Assembly: GCA_037043015.1 (NCBI GenBank)
Contig: CM073330.1
Span: 5,791,263 to 5,855,262, forward strand
Length of the DNA: 64,000 nt
Direction: 5' to 3'
Source: Bryum argenteum
Taxonomy: Eukaryota; Streptophyta; Bryopsida; Bryales; Bryaceae
A model generated the notes under the pieces. It ran no database searches. It was not told where the DNA came from and saw only the letters and a list, made by a program, of their open reading frames with translations. Every line of letters starts with the position of its first letter. Position 1 is the stretch's first letter. A program made the position numbers and the translations under genes. This document shows, piece after piece, positions 21,301 through 33,452 of the stretch.

Positions 21301-22732
21301 GGAGACATCATCTACAACCTCTTTCAAGAATCAAGGTCAAGGATCCATTTTGAAGGGCACATGGAGGTTTGTGACATGGTTAACGAGTAATGGATCCCAA
21401 GAGATTGGGGAGGAAGGATCTACAAGTAGTCAATATAAAGAGGAAGTGATGAAAGGAAGCAAGGATACTGCAACTATAGTCAAGTTGCAATTATTGCACG
21501 AAGGAATGGAGCTGAAAGATGAAGAGATGAAACCTTTCCCGGGAACGATTAAGTCCAATTTACAACTTCAATTTATCAATGAAGGTGGAGATGGAGAAGG
21601 TGGAAAAGAGGTCCATATTACAGTTGGGACTGTATCCTTTAAACTTGGAAGGGACGATGATGGAAACCAACTACCTTGGTACCACGAGGAACTTAGAGTG
21701 ATGTTTGGATTGCTTAATAAGGATGATCGTGGCTATGGGGAGATAAAAGATGGGAGCTTCAAATCTCTAGAGATGAAAGTTGGGAAGGTTAATATGAAAA
21801 TATCTTCTGCAGATGCACATACAATCGGAAAAGAGAGTACTGGCAAAGGTCGTATATCAGTAAAATTTCACGGATCAGGAGTAGATGCGGGAATTGAGGA
21901 AAAATGTATTTCACAGGACATGGGAACGAAGGTTTTAGAGAGGAGTGTTGAAGTACCGTATGATTTCACACAAGGCGGACTCATATTAGAGTCATCAGTG
22001 GACGAATATAGAATTGTATGTGACTATTATATCCCCAAAGAGGTCCCTTCTCTTGGACCTCCTTCAGCTCACTTTATTGATCAAGATGTTGTGTTTCAAG
22101 GCACATGGTTACCAAAGGGTGATGGAGGGACTTCCTTACATCTTCCTTCTGTTGAATACACTTTACAAGCTACAAGGGCTTTGCGTTACAAAGATAAAAG
22201 TTATCAACAAAAGTACAAAAAAACAATACTTGTGAATCATTCTATGACTCATTTGGATGGTAAAACCTATCGACTTCGAGAACAAAAAATGTATTCCAAA
22301 AGCATACTAAGAGAAATTGGAAGTGGGAGTGAACCCGGGTGGAGCGAGCCTCTTGTGGAAATGAAGGATATTCCCAATGAAGTACCTGATGCAACTATTC
22401 AGAATGGTGATCAACAACAAACAAATAGTCGCTCTGTTCATATTCCTTCGACGAGGCGAAGGACAATCCCCCAACGTATGATGGGTTTTTTCTCAACCGG
22501 GAGTGTTAACTCTCGTGGAGAAACATTGACACCCGATTCTCAAGCCGATTCTCAACCAGAAGGTACTGAATCTCACATTTTACATAGTTTTTTCGTTTGA
22601 GCTTTTAGAACCAATTTGAATGGTTCCAACGTGAGCACCACCTTGTACTGAACTGTTTGTGTTGATACAAAATTGTGGAATCTTGCAGTGACTACTACTC
22701 CCAACCTCACCAGAGGAGGTTCAATGCGGTGA
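14942..22732 (+). CDS. TIR-domain protein with duplicated N-terminal exons and an unassigned large C-terminal module
   Basis: Proposed coding exons: 14942-14970, 15243-15308, 15591-15689, 16762-16809, 17112-17177, 17429-18015, 18648-18833, 19431-19482, 19688-19757, 20345-20420, 20742-22562, 22689-22732. All junctions keep frame and give 1047 residues. Without the last intron the frame stops at 22600 instead. The N-terminus is acidic and Ser-rich, with two copies of GMASSDGEASSGAKMEDSMK. The TIR domain is at about 122-271: VYLSCDDD as strand A with box 1, VAVVFISKFFYTS, KILPVLLDLS, then HYGSHWYW and the last helix. A Pro-rich linker contains WPVYDPKEL twice (27-bp duplication, 18704-18757). 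From about 427 a long, strand-rich region follows, with two KGTW/QGTW motifs (LKGTWRFVTW, FQGTWLPKG). I see no NB-ARC, LRR or kinase. By TIR analogy it may act in immune or cell-death signalling through NAD+ chemistry or assembly; that is inference. The start and the 5' exons are uncertain. Confidence 0.7.
16311..17206. repeat. Tandem segmental duplication, copy 2
   Basis: This is the second copy of 14485-15339, with exons at 16762-16809 and 17112-17177. It also carries a private 33-bp tandem duplication (CTTTATGGTGACCGTTAGTC onward at 17023 and 17056) within the intron, so that step happened after the larger duplication. Confidence 0.9.
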
Positions 22733-23260
22733 TGAATAACCTTCGGGAGGTGACCAGCGGAGGAGACAACACTTTCTAATGTAACCTGGCAAAATCTCCT
22801 ATTGTACTGCATCAGAAAAGGCATCATGATTTTGCAGTTTACAAAAAGGGGAGAGGCGTCCCTAATTTTCATTCTTGCCAGGGTGCTCTTCACCATGTCA
22901 CCTCCAATGCGGATCTCCGACATCACAAATCAACGTACGTAACTTACCTCTTTCTACCAATCTGCATAGAAATAGTGTTTCGTCTACTTCATTGAACTGT
23001 CAACATAGTTCCTTGCAATGGAGCGTTGAGATCAGCATTGCTCATGAAGTTCAATGTAGCAGATATCGTTGCAGTTTCGTTGGCGGCACTATACGGGCCA
23101 GTTTCTGCTAACGCAACTGAGAATGTGGTCATATCACCGACTTTCATCACGAACAGGCAACCGCACAGACAGACCTTTGAATTCGTGGATCCCAACGGAT
23201 TAGGAACGTTATCACACAAGTTATCAACCTCGTCTGGACAGGTTCACGAGAACTAGTTAG
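22733..23260. other. Coding-like segment of unknown strand downstream of the TIR gene
   Basis: The base composition is more even than in the flanks, and long open stretches occur on both strands. On plus, a frame ending at 23256 (MKFNVADIVAVSLAALYGPV within it) could be joined by splice-like sites (GCCAG near 22879, GTAACT near 22940, ACATAG near 23008) to upstream exon-like sequence. On minus, frames at 22573-22926 and 22989-23219 (containing MKVGDMTTFSVALAETGPYS) look equally protein-like and flank a GTAAGT site. I cannot decide the strand and recognise no family. It could be alternative 3' exons of the TIR gene or the remains of another gene. Confidence 0.35.
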
Positions 23261-24799
23261 GTGATGCTTTTTCAGTATGAGTTTGATTCAATTGAAGTCT
23301 TACATCTAATGATAGTTGTTGTTGATTATATGATTTCCAGGGAGTGTTCTTGACATTTCATGGAAGGATTTCTCATGAATGTTTTCTGAATGTTTAAGGT
23401 TTAAAAGTAATTATGTGCGAGTATAGAGATCATCAGATCATCATGAAATTCTAAAAATATTGATACGGGATTGATCACATGGTTACAGTGAACATACCAT
23501 AATGAAGTACAGTGGTCATATTTGTTGAAGTGACACAGTATGAGGTTCTTGGGACTTATAAAGCTACTTTCTGTACAACATTATATCTAGGCTTTGCCTC
23601 ATTTCTTTTGTGCTTGCAACAATTCTAAATCAAAATGAGACTTGCAAAATTATTGATTTAACAAATATGACCCTCGTGACTACTAAAAAATCAATCATAT
23701 TAAGGATGAATTGGATTTGTGGTCATATTGATTGTTTGAGACACTTGCAAACTCGTACTTCTTATCAAATTGTAACATACTATGGGGACTTCAAAAATCA
23801 ACTATTGCTATAGGTTGCATGTGCCCAGGGTGGTGCTTCGACGTTTATATTCAAGGGTAGCCGAAATTTCAGCTTTTTGTGCATGATGTAGTGAAATAGT
23901 GGAATCGAAACTTTTGCAACAAGAGTCGAAATTTTGATGTCAATGCCCGTTATGACCATAATTATCGAATTTATCGGGTCCAAATCCATCTAAGATGTAA
24001 CTTTTGGTGACATTAAATAAGACAATGTACAACCGAGGGTAAGGAGAATGATATTTCATCTTGTAAATTTCTAGGTTTGAATGTTTGATTAGTATGGTGT
24101 GCATAGGAACATTAAACTATCAAGTTCTTTGCCGACAACATTTACATGTCTTTGGCTAGATTTGGCCGAGAAACACAATTTTCGAAAATATCATAGATAA
24201 AAACAAAGGTAAGTCATTCAGGTATTAAACGCACAAACTTGTAAATTTGACCACATGACCTACACTAAGTACAATACAAGATTTGTAAGGTTAAAATCTA
24301 AATATCTCACTTTTCATTTTCACTACTGGCACTTCAAACACCATGTGTTTAGAGTAAAACGACCTCTAGTAGGTATTTAGAAATTTAACTCTTTAAGAAA
24401 AACGTCTAATAGTAAATGGTCTTGTTCGAAAGATATTTGCATAAAAGTTACAGTTTTAAAGAATTATTTGAGATGAAGGTGCTTACAATTTATTTCACAT
24501 TCAAGAAGAAAGCAATGATTCATGATATTCTCATAGAATATGAATATATGATGTATCGCCAAAGTTGAACACCTACTCTAATAGTGTGCATAGCTCCCTG
24601 CCAAAAACCGTTTTCCTCTGGCCAACATTTTTCTAACTTTGGCCAATTAATGATTGCCTTGGCTATGCTCACTAGACTCATTAGGTTTCATTTGGTGGGG
24701 CCGGGCCCATTTTCTTATTTTCATTTTGACCCCCAAATTCGTTTTTTGCAATTTTTTTCATTTTCCCTAAAAATAGGAGTCTACAAGTTGTAGAAGAGC
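23261..24799. other. AT-rich spacer with decayed F1-like sequence
   Basis: No gene is seen. The stretch about 24190-24400 resembles the F1 right end in a badly decayed form (ACCACATGACCTACAC, TTTGTAAGGTTAAAATCT). Confidence 0.45.
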
Positions 24800-25034
24800 C
24801 TCAAGTGCAATTTTTACAAGTGCTCAAAATGATGAAATCTGGTAGCCTGTTTTGCATAATATTACTCAATCTATGAGGCCTCATGACTCAAATTTTGGTC
24901 CTCAAGATCCATAACAAGTCTAAATATTGCAAGTTTGTACGGTTAAGACCTAATATGCTTATCTTTGATTTCATTGCACTTTCTTTGAGAATGTGTTTTT
25001 TGGCTAAGAATTGGCTAGGACGTTTAGGGGTTAA
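24800..25034 (+). mobile_element. Family F1 element, right end only
   Basis: It ends GGACGTTTAGGGGTTAA. The preceding bases match other F1 copies (CAATCTATGAGGCCTCATGA, AAGTTTGTACGGTTAAGA). The left part is lost or unrecognisable. Confidence 0.75.
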
Positions 25035-28014
25035 AAATAAATTAATTTTCCACTTACACAAGAATTTGAATAAATTATTCTTCTTCATTGATTACAATGG
25101 TCAAATCTGGCTTAATTTTGTTCCTACGAGAACACCAAAAATCCATTTTGAACTTTCTTGGATCTTTAGGGTTTAACCATGCCTTAAACAATGTAGTCAA
25201 CAAATTTTGTTGACTAGTAAGGCACTTATCAACAACTTCCTAGTCAATAACTCTTTAGCCATCACTAATAGTATAGTAAAAATTTCCAACCTATAGATCA
25301 CTAAACTAAAAATGTATTCACCAAAATAATTGACAAAATTTATAGTTGTAATCTACACTAACATATGAATACAAGATGATATGGCACAAACCAAATTCGG
25401 CTCACAAAATACTTTTAAATACTTATTAAAAGTCACTAAAGTTATCTCATCGACTTCACTACAACGCACCACTAAAGTACCCAGATGAAATATGTAACAT
25501 GCTACTAGTCAATAACATGTCACCAAATCAATGCTTACAAAAGACTCAATCATAACAACTACAACCCATACACTATCAAAGGTATATACCTCTAGTTACC
25601 ACACGAATAACGGAAGAGTACGGCATCGACCAACACTCACTCATTTCTTACTCTTTTATGATTGTCACAAGTCATTGTAAAGAACTTAATAATTATACAT
25701 CAACACCCACTTCTTCCTTTGATGATTGTTACTAGTTACTATAGACGAACTCAAAAATTATACACCAATTGCTACTTAAGTATCCAAATGCACATAACCT
25801 CTAAATACACTACCACCTCATAATAGGCTACTAAATCAATCTACGCAAAATGGTTAATCATGACTAGTAACAGTTTATTTGGTAAAGTATTCAAGTAATT
25901 TAAAAAGAGTTGACATGAAACAATTTTCAAGAATTGTTTAGTCATATTTTGGTATCCTTATATTTATTAAATATTTGATTGATGAAGTTAAAGGTTTAAT
26001 TTGCATATTGTAGAGTATTCTTATATCTTTCTAACAACCATTCATCCTTTTGAATTCCTCTTATATTAGAAGTTACTCAATTCTAAACCTCAAAAGTACA
26101 ATCAAGGCATGGCTAAACATATGTCTAGATAAACAAAACCATTATTGAAATCTTTGCATCTCATTATCTTTTTACATTCCAAAGTTGATTTTCTTGCATC
26201 CAGGCACATCTTCACTTCCCGTTCCTTTTTTATTAGCTCATACAAAAAATGATTGGTTTGAGTTCAATAAAGAGCATTTGAGAAGAGAGTGATGATAAGA
26301 GGATTTCTCTGTTGATAATTTAATAGTTAGAAACATTCTATTAAATAGTTATTAGTATTTTGAGTTTAAATTATAACTTTGTATCTATTTATATATGTTC
26401 CTTTTTATCATACAGTAGTGTTAAATGATAAAAATTTCTTCTATTGACTTTATTTCTTCAAATGGAAATTGATATACAATCATATACATACTATAATTTA
26501 TGATCCATTGTAGAAAAGAATGTGTATATAATGGCTTCTACGTATAAAGAAAGAATTGTGTTGGTACCTTGATCAACATAAGAGCTACAAATGATACAAA
26601 AAACACCAAGTGCTCAAACTAGATTCTTGAATAAGTGCTTGTTAGCACTTTTTTCATGTATCCTATTTGATCAATAACATAAGAAGTGAAGAGTTTACAC
26701 TCATAATCTAAGATATATACGTAATCTCGTTTCATTCCTTTATCAATTTAGTACAATTTTTTTGATATGGTTATATGTTTTACAAAGTAGAATTAGAAAT
26801 TCAAGCACAAATGTTGTTAGCTCAAATTAGAAGTATTAGCTCCTTCAACCAATATCTACCTCATCCTCATGATTGTTTGTGTAGTATATGAACAATCGGG
26901 TCTAGGCTTTTTATGATTTGATTTCTTGAACCATGATCATCTTATGTATAAATACCAATGCTCTCTACAAAATACAACATGGTTATTTCAGCAATATATA
27001 TTCTTGAAGTAGGAGTTGTCTAAGTAAACTATAAAGTTCTTGTTTGCAAAATAGCAAGTGTCAATCTACACTCATTTGAGTTGGTTGTATACTTAGCCAA
27101 AGTTTTCACCTGCACTCTTTTAACCACCTTTTAAAAAACAACTTAATTTGATTATAGAATATTATTAAGCTACTTACACTATCTAGAAGCATTGAAACTC
27201 AAATGATAATTAAATCAATAATTGGAATTGTGAAATAGATGATATAGAGTTTGCTACATTTTACCTTCGAATCTTTATACACTAGTAGACATTAGCATAA
27301 AAAATGACATCTGTAGTGACTTATCCCTAGTGATGCAGTGTTCAAGTTTTAATTGTGCTTCATATAAAGTATAATATATTTCACTTTTCAAGAAATTTTT
27401 ACTAATCTAGTAGCCTAAAATATTACTTGTTACACAAAATTTTGAGGAAAAGTGACAAATATATTGATTTATTCTTGATATCATCAAAAGCACAATCAAA
27501 ATAGGTACTCCGTGTAACTAGGGAGATTTCACTACGGGCGTCACTTACAATGCCATTTTCTATTACTATACATTTCTTGATTTGCATACCGTACCCAATG
27601 GCTATTTCAATTTTAGTTTTGAGTTTGAAAGGTAAAGATTGATGTTGGCATTAATAACATTTCATCATCAAATTGGGATGAATTTAGAATGTCATAAAAA
27701 AAGTGAAACTTTGGTTACTTTATCTCATTCTATTGTAGAGAATAATTTAATGCTAAAAAAGTGGGATAAATATTCCAATTACATCTTGACAAAATATAAT
27801 TGTAGAGATATTATCTGATGTTAATATCTAACAATTATAATGGGTGAGCATCATTTCAATATATTTGATGTTATTTTTGTACCATTAACGAGCCTGATGA
27901 TGTGGAAAGAGCCATAGAGGTCGAATGAACAATCTATTCACGCCGGCCTCTAAATAGGTTGGAGTTCCTCTTCTTCTTCTTTTTCGGAGAGGAATGCAAC
28001 AAGAAATATGGTCA
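25035..28014. other. AT-rich intergenic region, no gene recognised
   Basis: This is nearly 3 kb of very AT-rich DNA with stops in all frames at short spacing. No terminal-repeat element or RNA gene could be recognised. Confidence 0.5.
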
Positions 28015-28706
28015 TTATTTTCTTGAAAAACTTGAAGGTCGACCATTATTTTGGAATGATGATTTTCTAAATATGGATGTGGCTGCATCAGAGTGACGTG
28101 GAGAAGGTTTTTCATCATCTACAGGCATATGTTTCTTGGCTCTACAAAGTATCCAAATAGCATATACGCATCCAGGGATATAAAACAAACACCAATAGAC
28201 CATGCAAATTATCCATTCAGGCTGCATGCACATACAACCAAAGTAACACTAATAAGTATGTAATAATATAAAATAAACACTAGATTAAAAAATATATATA
28301 GCTCAACCATCATGTGACACATGTTGCAATGTATACATTTAGAGGAGGAATTATAGTGCTATGTAAATTTTTTTACAATAGATGTAGTAAAATAATTAGT
28401 TGATTAGTGTAAAAGTAATGGCTAATGAGTCTACAATGCAAACAATGAAATACAATTGCGCATGTGTATACAAATATGAATGTAGGTGTTAAAAGTCATA
28501 GCAATATATATAGCGTAAAATTTATTTATTATTGATATGATTGCTTCAGTGTAAACACTAAACATAGTTGATGAGTTACTTACAGGATTGGTACGACCTC
28601 GACCAATTTTTAGATAGATAGCCATAGGTGGTATAAGAAGTATCATGAATAGATCACAAAGTAGCTCCAATTTAGAATATTCTTCTCCAGCATAGCAATG
28701 ATCCAT
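28015..28706 (-). CDS. Pmp3/RCI2-like (UPF0057) small membrane protein
   Basis: There are two exons, 28706-28584 and 28221-28015, joined in phase 0 by a GTAAGT...GCATGCAG intron, giving 109 residues. The first exon has a short acidic start followed by LCDLFMILLIPPMAIYLKIG. The second has WIICMVYWCLFYIPGCVYAI and then a 40-residue polar, Ser/Lys-rich tail. The paired hydrophobic segments with PP and the YIPG..YAI signature match the Pmp3/UPF0057 family, whose members are about 52-75 residues. The tail makes this one of the long forms known in plants. The family acts at the plasma membrane and influences ion homeostasis and cold or salt tolerance. It is the only gene seen in this AT-rich block, and its exons share the local AT-rich codon use. 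Confidence 0.75.
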
Positions 28707-30190
28707 TTTATTTCTAATTTACTTTCAAAATCACATTATATTACGATGTTATGTCCAAGTTTTATAGCATCAACTTCTTCTACATTATCAAAACAAAAAA
28801 CATGAGTTATTTTAGCTCAATAATTCCAAAATAAAGTTTAATCTCAAGGAGATTTGACACGAAATAGTTGAGTTATCAAAGATATGGCTTGATATAATTT
28901 GGAAAAATTTAGTCCATACATTATTCAAAACTCAAAGAAATGAAGAATGTCAAAATTTCTCTTCAAGGCACAACCAAAACTTAGAACCAAAACTAAAAAT
29001 CTAAATTAGAAAAGTAATGTAGTGAACTTAATGTTTGACTCTTGTTGTTGTTGTTATCATGAGGTGTATCAAATAAAGTGATTTTAAGCAAAATGATGTG
29101 GAAAAGTATTTTAGTTTGTAGAAATTTAGGATGTGATTGGTAAAACAACACCTTTGTATTTTTTCAAACCCATTGTGTCAAGATATCTCGATTTTATAAA
29201 CTTAGGATGTGATCAAGAAAAGAATAAATTTGCAATCATATATCTTATGAACATGGTATTGACTTAATTATGAGATAATGGCCATATGTATATTTATACT
29301 ATTATATAAAGGTTAATTGTGAATTTTGATTATTTATATGTATGCTTGTAAGTTTCTAGTAGTCTTGTAAAACAAATTTGGCTATAAATATGTACTACTT
29401 GTATAAACTACTTTCTAGGGTCGAGTATAGGCATTGTAAATAAATGTACCTTGTCTTTGAGAATCTCAACAATTTGGCCAAGCATCCTATCTTCATGCCA
29501 TTCTCCAACCCTTGCTAAAATAAAACAAACATGTGAATTGGGTTTTGATTGAAGAAGGATCTATTTTATTTATATTGTAGAAACAAATTTGGAACAACAC
29601 CATAAAAAAAACATGAGGAGTTGAAATACATGCTCACATCGATGAAATTAGAAGCAACAAAGAGATCAAAGAAATCAACCTAAACATGCATTTACAAAGT
29701 TGACATATTAAATCATGAATGCAGAGGTTAAAGGTTAATAGTCCATACTAAAACTCTTAAAGACGAAGTTGTATGCATGATAGGTACAAGAAAATGTGCA
29801 TGTGCCTCTATCATGAAGAGAGTTAGTACCAGACCTAATTTAGATTCAAAAGTCTATAAACTAGTCCAAAAGTATGGAATAACACTAATTCGTTGTAAGA
29901 TAAACTCAAGCTTTGAAGAATGATATTTTCATCAAACAAGAAATATAGCTTGAGGGACAAACTCAGCAAGTGAAATTGAAGCAAGATAAGAAGATTGATA
30001 AGTTATAATATCAAAGATTCCCACAAGATCTATACAAAAGCTCGCTGCAATGCAAGCAAATTTTGAATGTCAAAGGAAGAAGTCCAAAGTGATCTAGTGG
30101 ACTTCATGAAGAGAATGTTGATTTGACCTATCCTTGGATGTTTATGCTTGTATGTCATAACACCAATGGTTTATATTGAGTTTCACTTCT
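28707..30190. other. AT-rich intergenic region between Pmp3-like gene and NDB
   Basis: The two genes diverge from here, so both promoters should lie in this interval. No specific promoter motif is convincing, and no other gene is seen. Confidence 0.45.
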
Positions 30191-33100
30191 ATGGGCCGTA
30201 AAGAGTTGCTACTTGCAGGGGTGCGGACAAGCTTCTCCAGGGTTCCAACACCTAAAAATGTGACCTTACATCATCATCATCACCACATACTTACACGCCA
30301 TTTTCATGCCGAAAGTTCTAGATCTTCATATGGTGGACATTCACACGTCTTCAAGAGATTTTTCTCGCGGACTTTCTCTTATGGCAAAGAAAAAGTTTAT
30401 GGAATTCCTTATTTTCCAGTAGTTCTAGGGTTTGCTGTAACCGGTTGTCTTGGTGCTGGTTTGCTTATTGTGTATGCAGATGGAGAGCCTCATGCTCCCG
30501 TAGCAAATTCAAAAGGTTGATTACTCGCTCTACTTAAAGACTTAAAATTGTGATAATTTGAGTGTGAATATCAACCTTTTCAAAGAAAATGCACAAGTTA
30601 CAAATGAGAGCTAAATATAGCCAAAACATCTTAAATACTGTAATCACAAGCTTTTCTAAAAAAACTCATACCTAACTTCAAATTCCATAGGAAGGATTTT
30701 GTGTTTAGGATTGCATGTTTGCAATCATATGTTTAGACTTCTTAGTTACCCATTTCTCAATCAAGAGTGCATCAACATTCTAACTAATTTTGTAATACTA
30801 TAAATCAAGTTTGAATTTTTTGAGAATAGAGATTTATTTTGTACTATATTTTTGGAACATTCTTGAAATTGATGATATAATTGATATTATTGTTCTTGTG
30901 AAAGCTACAAAGTAAGATAGCAAAAGTGCAAATACATATTTTTTTGATTTAAATACCTACTCAAATTATTCTATGAAATATTTTATTAATTCCTAAGTCT
31001 TACTTTTAATTAGGCAGTGGCAAAAAGAAGGTTGTTATTTTGGGAACGGGATGGGGAGGGATGAGTTTTTTGAAGAATTTGGATTCTACTCTATATGATG
31101 TTTGTGTGGTGGCACCAAGAAATTATTTTGTATTTACACCTTTGCTTCCAAGTGTTACATCTGGAAGTGTAGAGGCTAGAAGTATCGTTGAACCAATAAG
31201 AAGGATAATACGATGCAAAGGAAAAATAGTACAATTTCATGAAGCAGAATGCATAAAAATTGATGCTGCCAAAAAAATTGTTGTATGCAAAGATGTATCT
31301 AAAGTTAGGCCTAAAGGTAAAGAAGAGTTTTCTCTTCAATACGATTATCTTGTTGTTGCCGTTGGAGCAACAACGAACACTTTTGGAACAAAAGGAGTTA
31401 AAGAATATTGTCACTTTTTAAAGGAAGTATATGATGCTGAGAAGATAAAAGAAAGTATACAAAATTGTTTTGAAAGTGCAAGCTTGCCTCATTTAAGCAA
31501 AGAGGATAGGTGGGTAACCTAAACTAAGAATATTCAAAAATCATACATCACTCCCTACTTTGAGCACAATATGTATTAGACAAATCAATACATGCTTCAA
31601 TAATAGTTTATAAAAATTAATTATGAAGTCTATATATTTTAACTTTAAAATTATGATGTTTAATAGATTAAGTTTTCTTCATTTATAACTATTTAGTAAA
31701 ACATTCACAATTTTGCAGGCAGAAACTATTGAGTTTTGTAGTTGTAGGTGGGGGTCCAACTGGTGTAGAATTTGCAGCCGAGTTGCATGATTTGATCCAT
31801 GAAGATTTGTTAAACCTATACCCTCAATTACATAATGATGTCAAGATAACACTTGTACAATCTGGCGATCATATTTTGAATACATATGATGAACGTATTA
31901 GTAAATACGCGGAGCAAAAATTTACAAGAGAAGGAATTCATGTCAAGACTGGTTGTCGTGTACTTGGAGTACAAGAAGGTGCTATTGACTTCAAGATCAA
32001 ATCAACAGGCCAACTTGTTAACTTACCTTATGGAATGATTGTTTGGTCTACAGGTATACTTTTACATATTTACAAAAATCAAAATACATAGATTATTTAA
32101 ATACATATATCACCTTTGCAATAATCTAAAATAGTTACAAGACTAGACATGTCTTTCAAGTCATGTAAGACTATAATTGTCTAAAACAAAGATACTTCTA
32201 AATATGATAAATGTCTATAATTTAAAAACCTGACAATTATGCATGATATGTGGAGTCTCTCTATATATGTATTTTGAAGAAGGATTTTGATCTTATTTAC
32301 ATTGAATAATATAAAACAATTGTTATCATGAATTGCATTTGGTAACAAGATTTATGAATGTGACTTGAATATAGGCATTGGTACACGACCGGTAGTTTCA
32401 GACTTCATGAATCAAATTGGTCAAAGTGATCGAAGGGTATTGGCTACAGATGAATGGCTTCGAATTAAGAATTGTGAAGGAACATTTGGAATTGGAGATT
32501 GTGCTTCTATTGAACAAAGACGTATTGTAGAAGACGTTACGTACCTTTTCAAATTAGCTGATAAAAGCAATTCTGGTCGTTTGAGTGTTGAAGAATTTGT
32601 AGAGGTTATGGAACAAGTAAGGCAAAGGTATCCTCAAATTGACATCTACATGGAAAGACAACATATGAAAGGAGTGCTTGGATTACTCGCTGGTGCTGTG
32701 AAAGATGGTCATCAAGCTTCAGTACAGCTTGATATTGAGAATTTCAAACAAGCAATTAGTAAAGTAATTAATTAAAACTTCATCTTGATATATTCTACTT
32801 TTTGTTAAAATTTTATATCATAATTTTAGTTATTAATATTTAATGAAATTTACTAAACCTCTTGCATTTGACTTTATAGACCTAGCATTGCAGATACTTA
32901 AGTAAACTATTATAGACTATACTAATATTAGTTTCTATACATAATACTGTATGTGGCACTTCTTCATTTGAGATATATCTCATAAAAGTACTTATTATTA
33001 ATATCAACGATTTCAAAAATAAGAGGAAAACACTTCTTATTAATCAATGTGAGAACTAAAAATGGTAGGTTGATAGCCAAATGAAATCAATGCCAGCAAC

Positions 33101-33452
33101 AGCTCAAGTTGCTGCTCAGCAAGGAGAGTACTTAGCACATTGTTTTAACCACATGGTAGCTGAAGTTCATGACAATGTAGCTCCAGAAGGACCAATGCGA
33201 ATTCGAGGAAAAGGTCGACATAGATTTCAACCTTTTCAATATCGACACTTTGGACAGTTTGCCCCGTTAGGAGGTGAAAAAGCAGCCTATGAGCTTCCTG
33301 GAGATTGGGTTTCTATTGGTCGTAGTACTCAGTGGCTTTGGTATTCAGTGTATGCTAGCAAACAGGTAAGTTGGCGTACAAGAACATTAGTTGTTTTTGA
33401 CTGGACCAAGAAGGCGTTTTTTGGACGAGATTCTTCACGCATTGATAATTGA
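30191..33452 (+). CDS. NDB: External alternative (type II) NAD(P)H dehydrogenase, NDB class with EF-hand, mitochondrial
   Basis: The five exons are 30191-30515, 31014-31509, 31719-32053, 32375-32763 and 33069-33452. All are in frame and give 642 residues, somewhat longer than the roughly 580 usual for plant NDBs because of the N-terminus. That N-terminus is basic with a six-His run, then a hydrophobic stretch (VVLGFAVTGCLGAGLLIVYA), as expected for an inner-membrane presequence or anchor. VVILGTGWGG is the FAD dinucleotide fold and VVVGGGPTGVEFAAEL the NAD(P)H fold. An EF-hand loop (DKSNSGRLSVEE) interrupts the C-terminal half. LPATAQVAAQQG is represented by MPATAQVAAQQG, and the C-terminus is ASKQVSWRTR...FGRDSSRI. 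The enzyme oxidises cytosolic NAD(P)H on the outer face of the inner mitochondrial membrane and passes electrons to ubiquinone without proton pumping, and the EF-hand suggests Ca2+ control. All key motifs are intact. Confidence 0.93.

Noticed and set aside
30260..30285. Six-histidine run in the NDB N-terminus, considered as a vector or tag artefact
   Set aside because: It is encoded by mixed CAT/CAC codons inside a continuous plant gene with introns; a natural low-complexity presequence is the simpler reading.
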